DNA of 8,930 nucleotides. It comes from Leucothrix mucor (GTDB lineage Bacteria > Pseudomonadota > Gammaproteobacteria > Thiotrichales > Thiotrichaceae). Location: positions 1 to 8,930 of the forward strand of contig DQUJ01000041.1 in the NCBI GenBank assembly GCA_015662325.1. The letters are read 5' to 3'. The position numbers were made by a program, and so were the translations under genes. Below the pieces are notes generated by a model. The model saw only the letters and a program-made list of their open reading frames with translations, was not told the origin of the DNA and searched no databases. Shown piece by piece: positions 7,969 to 8,930 of the stretch; positions within the stretch are counted from its first letter, which is position 1; every line of letters begins with the position of its first letter.

Positions 7969-8687
7969 TATTTGTTTTTTGCTAATGGCTCATTAACATT
8001 TTCTTGCCATTGATTCATCACATCACAAAATAGATCAGCGGTTTTTTCCGTATCATAAACAGCCGAATGGGCTTCGCTTGCATCCCACGGAAAACCAGCG
8101 GCTTTACAGGCACGCGCTAATACAGTTTGTCGATAAGCCATTGCGGCTAATGTGACAGTATCAAACGTACTAAAGGGGTGGAATGGGTTACGTTTTTTCT
8201 TGGTTCGCTCAACCGCAGCATTTAAAAAGTTAAGATCAAATGCGGCGTTATGACCCACTAAAATCGCACGGGTACAGTTATTCAGTTTGACCTCTTTACG
8301 TACAATTTGAAATAATTCATTTAAAGCGACTTGTTCATTAACCGCGATGGCTTGTCTAAAAGGTAAATCAGGGTCTATGCCATTAACCGCGAGTGAAGCA
8401 GGTTCTAAATTAGAGCCTTCAAACGGTGTCACATGCCAACCGTGTGTCGTGTGTGGCGATAAAAACCCATTTTCATCAACACGTAAAGTGACAGCGGCAA
8501 CTTCTAATAAGGCATCGGTATGATGATTAAACCCCCCTGTTTCCAAATCAATCACAACGGGTAAAAAACCTCGAAAACGACCGCCAAGTGGCGTTATCTC
8601 TTCAGGTTTGTTTTGTGTGTTGTCAACATTGTCAATGCTGTCTTTTTTTATAACAGTGCCAAGTGGGCTTTTGGTATTGATACTCAT
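7968..8687 (-). CDS. rnt: Ribonuclease T (3'-5' exoribonuclease, DEDDh family)
   Basis: Trims 3' ends of tRNA, 5S and 23S rRNA and other small stable RNAs, including tRNA end turnover, and in E. coli acts as a dimer. DEDDh catalytic residues are D47 and E49 (VVIDLET), D151 (HNAAFD), H207 (EAHSAVYD) and D212. They correspond to D23, E25, D125, H181 and D186 of E. coli RNase T. RFRGF (37-41) holds the two arginines (R37, R39) equivalent to R13/R15 of the RNA-binding patch. F53, F150 and F172 match conserved phenylalanines that stack on the substrate end. [13 protein letters not shown] (165-177) distinguishes it from DnaQ. The protein has 239 residues against 215 in E. coli, due to about 24 extra polar residues at the N-terminus. 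No in-frame alternative start was found inside this extension. The Shine-Dalgarno is poor. It is the promoter-proximal gene of a pair with the Rieske gene. Confidence 0.96.
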   Translation of the reverse strand: MSINTKSPLGTVIKKDSIDNVDNTQNKPEEITPLGGRFRGFLPVVIDLETGGFNHHTDALLEVAAVTLRVDENGFLSPHTTHGWHVTPFEGSNLEPASLAVNGIDPDLPFRQAIAVNEQVALNELFQIVRKEVKLNNCTRAILVGHNAAFDLNFLNAAVERTKKKRNPFHPFSTFDTVTLAAMAYRQTVLARACKAAGFPWDASEAHSAVYDTEKTADLFCDVMNQWQENVNEPLAKNK

Positions 8688-8697
8688 AGGTTAAAGC

Positions 8698-8730
8698 TTA
8701 CATGATCAATCTTAAAATTACATGATTAAT
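8698..8730. repeat. Tandem 13-base near-identical repeat upstream of rnt
   Basis: TTACATGATCAAT (8698-8710) recurs as TTACATGATTAAT (8718-8730), 12 of 13 identical, with start points 20 bases apart, about two helical turns. The copies lie 11 and 31 bases before the rnt start codon, and the distal one overlaps the candidate -10. They could be paired binding sites for a regulator, or a duplicated promoter element. The composition is AT-rich, so chance is possible. Confidence 0.45.
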
Positions 8731-8744
8731 ATGCATCCTGTAAA
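8717..8744 (-). promoter_or_regulatory. Candidate rnt promoter
   Basis: On the minus strand TTTACA (8739-8744, 5 of 6) and TGTAAT (8717-8722, 5 of 6) are separated by 16 bases. The start point would be about 20-25 bases before the rnt ATG. The -10 lies inside one copy of the 13-base tandem repeat. Confidence 0.45.
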
Positions 8745-8790
8745 GGCGTATTTAAATACATAACTCACTGAAAAAGAGGCACAAAAACTA

Positions 8791-8804
8791 ACGCTATTTA
8801 GCGT
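8791..8804. repeat. Short perfect hairpin beside the REP-like element
   Basis: ACGCTA-TT-TAGCGT is a perfect 6-bp palindrome in the gene-free right end. It is flanked on its left by GAGGCACAAA (8776-8785), which is repeated exactly inside the REP-like element at 8834-8843. It may be a decayed piece of the same repeat family. There is no T-run for termination. Confidence 0.4.
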
Positions 8805-8819
8805 CCCTATTTGGTAAGC

Positions 8820-8894
8820 TGTAGGTTAGCGCTGAGGCACAAAGCCCAACATAGCGGCGTTTATTGAGATTCACAAGCGTAGCACCAACCTACA
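8820..8894. repeat. REPIN-like element: two inverted GTAG-type REP palindromes
   Basis: The element has perfect 8-base inverted ends, TGTAGGTT (8820-8827) and AACCTACA (8887-8894). The left unit reads GTAG followed by an imperfect palindrome (GTTAGCGCT ... AGCCCAAC, 8825-8850). The right unit, read on the minus strand, again starts GTAG followed by GTTGGTGCT and a diverged second arm. A leading GTAG plus imperfect palindrome is the hallmark of extragenic REP sequences mobilised by RAYT (TnpA-REP) transposases, and two facing units make a REPIN. No transposase gene is in the window, so the element would be moved in trans or be a relic. The remaining bases from 8688 to the right edge contain no gene. 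Confidence 0.68.
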
Positions 8895-8930
8895 AGAACT
8901 GTTTCGATTATCTTATAGATTGAAATGCTA

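Overview
The window looks like ordinary chromosomal core of a gammaproteobacterium of moderately low GC (low 40s per cent by eye). The evidence is the gene order fabD-fabG-acpP-fabF-pabC-mltG-tmk, which is the classical gammaproteobacterial fatty-acid cluster, together with an Escherichia-like RNase T and an IF-1 very close to the enterobacterial protein. I cannot name a genus from the sequence alone.

Layout. Positions 1-5937 are a minus-strand block read right to left: fabD (malonyl transfer to ACP), fabG (ketoacyl reduction), acpP (the carrier), fabF (condensing enzyme), pabC (aminodeoxychorismate lyase, folate pathway), mltG (peptidoglycan lytic transglycosylase) and the start of tmk (dTMP kinase), which runs off the left edge. 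A strong intrinsic terminator lies between acpP and fabF, and a candidate promoter sits just before the GTG start of fabF. The block therefore probably works as at least two transcription units: fabD-fabG-acpP and fabF-pabC-mltG-tmk. The rpmF-plsX-fabH genes that usually precede fabD are absent.

Positions 5938-6135 form a divergent promoter region. To its right, infA (translation initiation factor IF-1) runs on the plus strand and ends in a clear terminator. It is followed by a plus-strand gene for a MYG1-family, DHH-type phosphoesterase. Converging on this gene from the right is a two-gene minus-strand unit: rnt (RNase T) followed by a small cytoplasmic Rieske [2Fe-2S] protein, joined by a 1-base TAATG overlap.

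The right edge (8688-8930) has no gene. It holds a candidate rnt promoter with a 13-base near-perfect tandem repeat, a short hairpin, and an inverted pair of GTAG-type REP-like palindromes (a REPIN-like element).

No obviously new multi-gene system is visible. The points most worth a second look are the broken fab synteny next to infA, the acpP/fabF transcriptional break, the translationally coupled RNase T-Rieske pair beside a MYG1 nuclease, and the repeats upstream of rnt.
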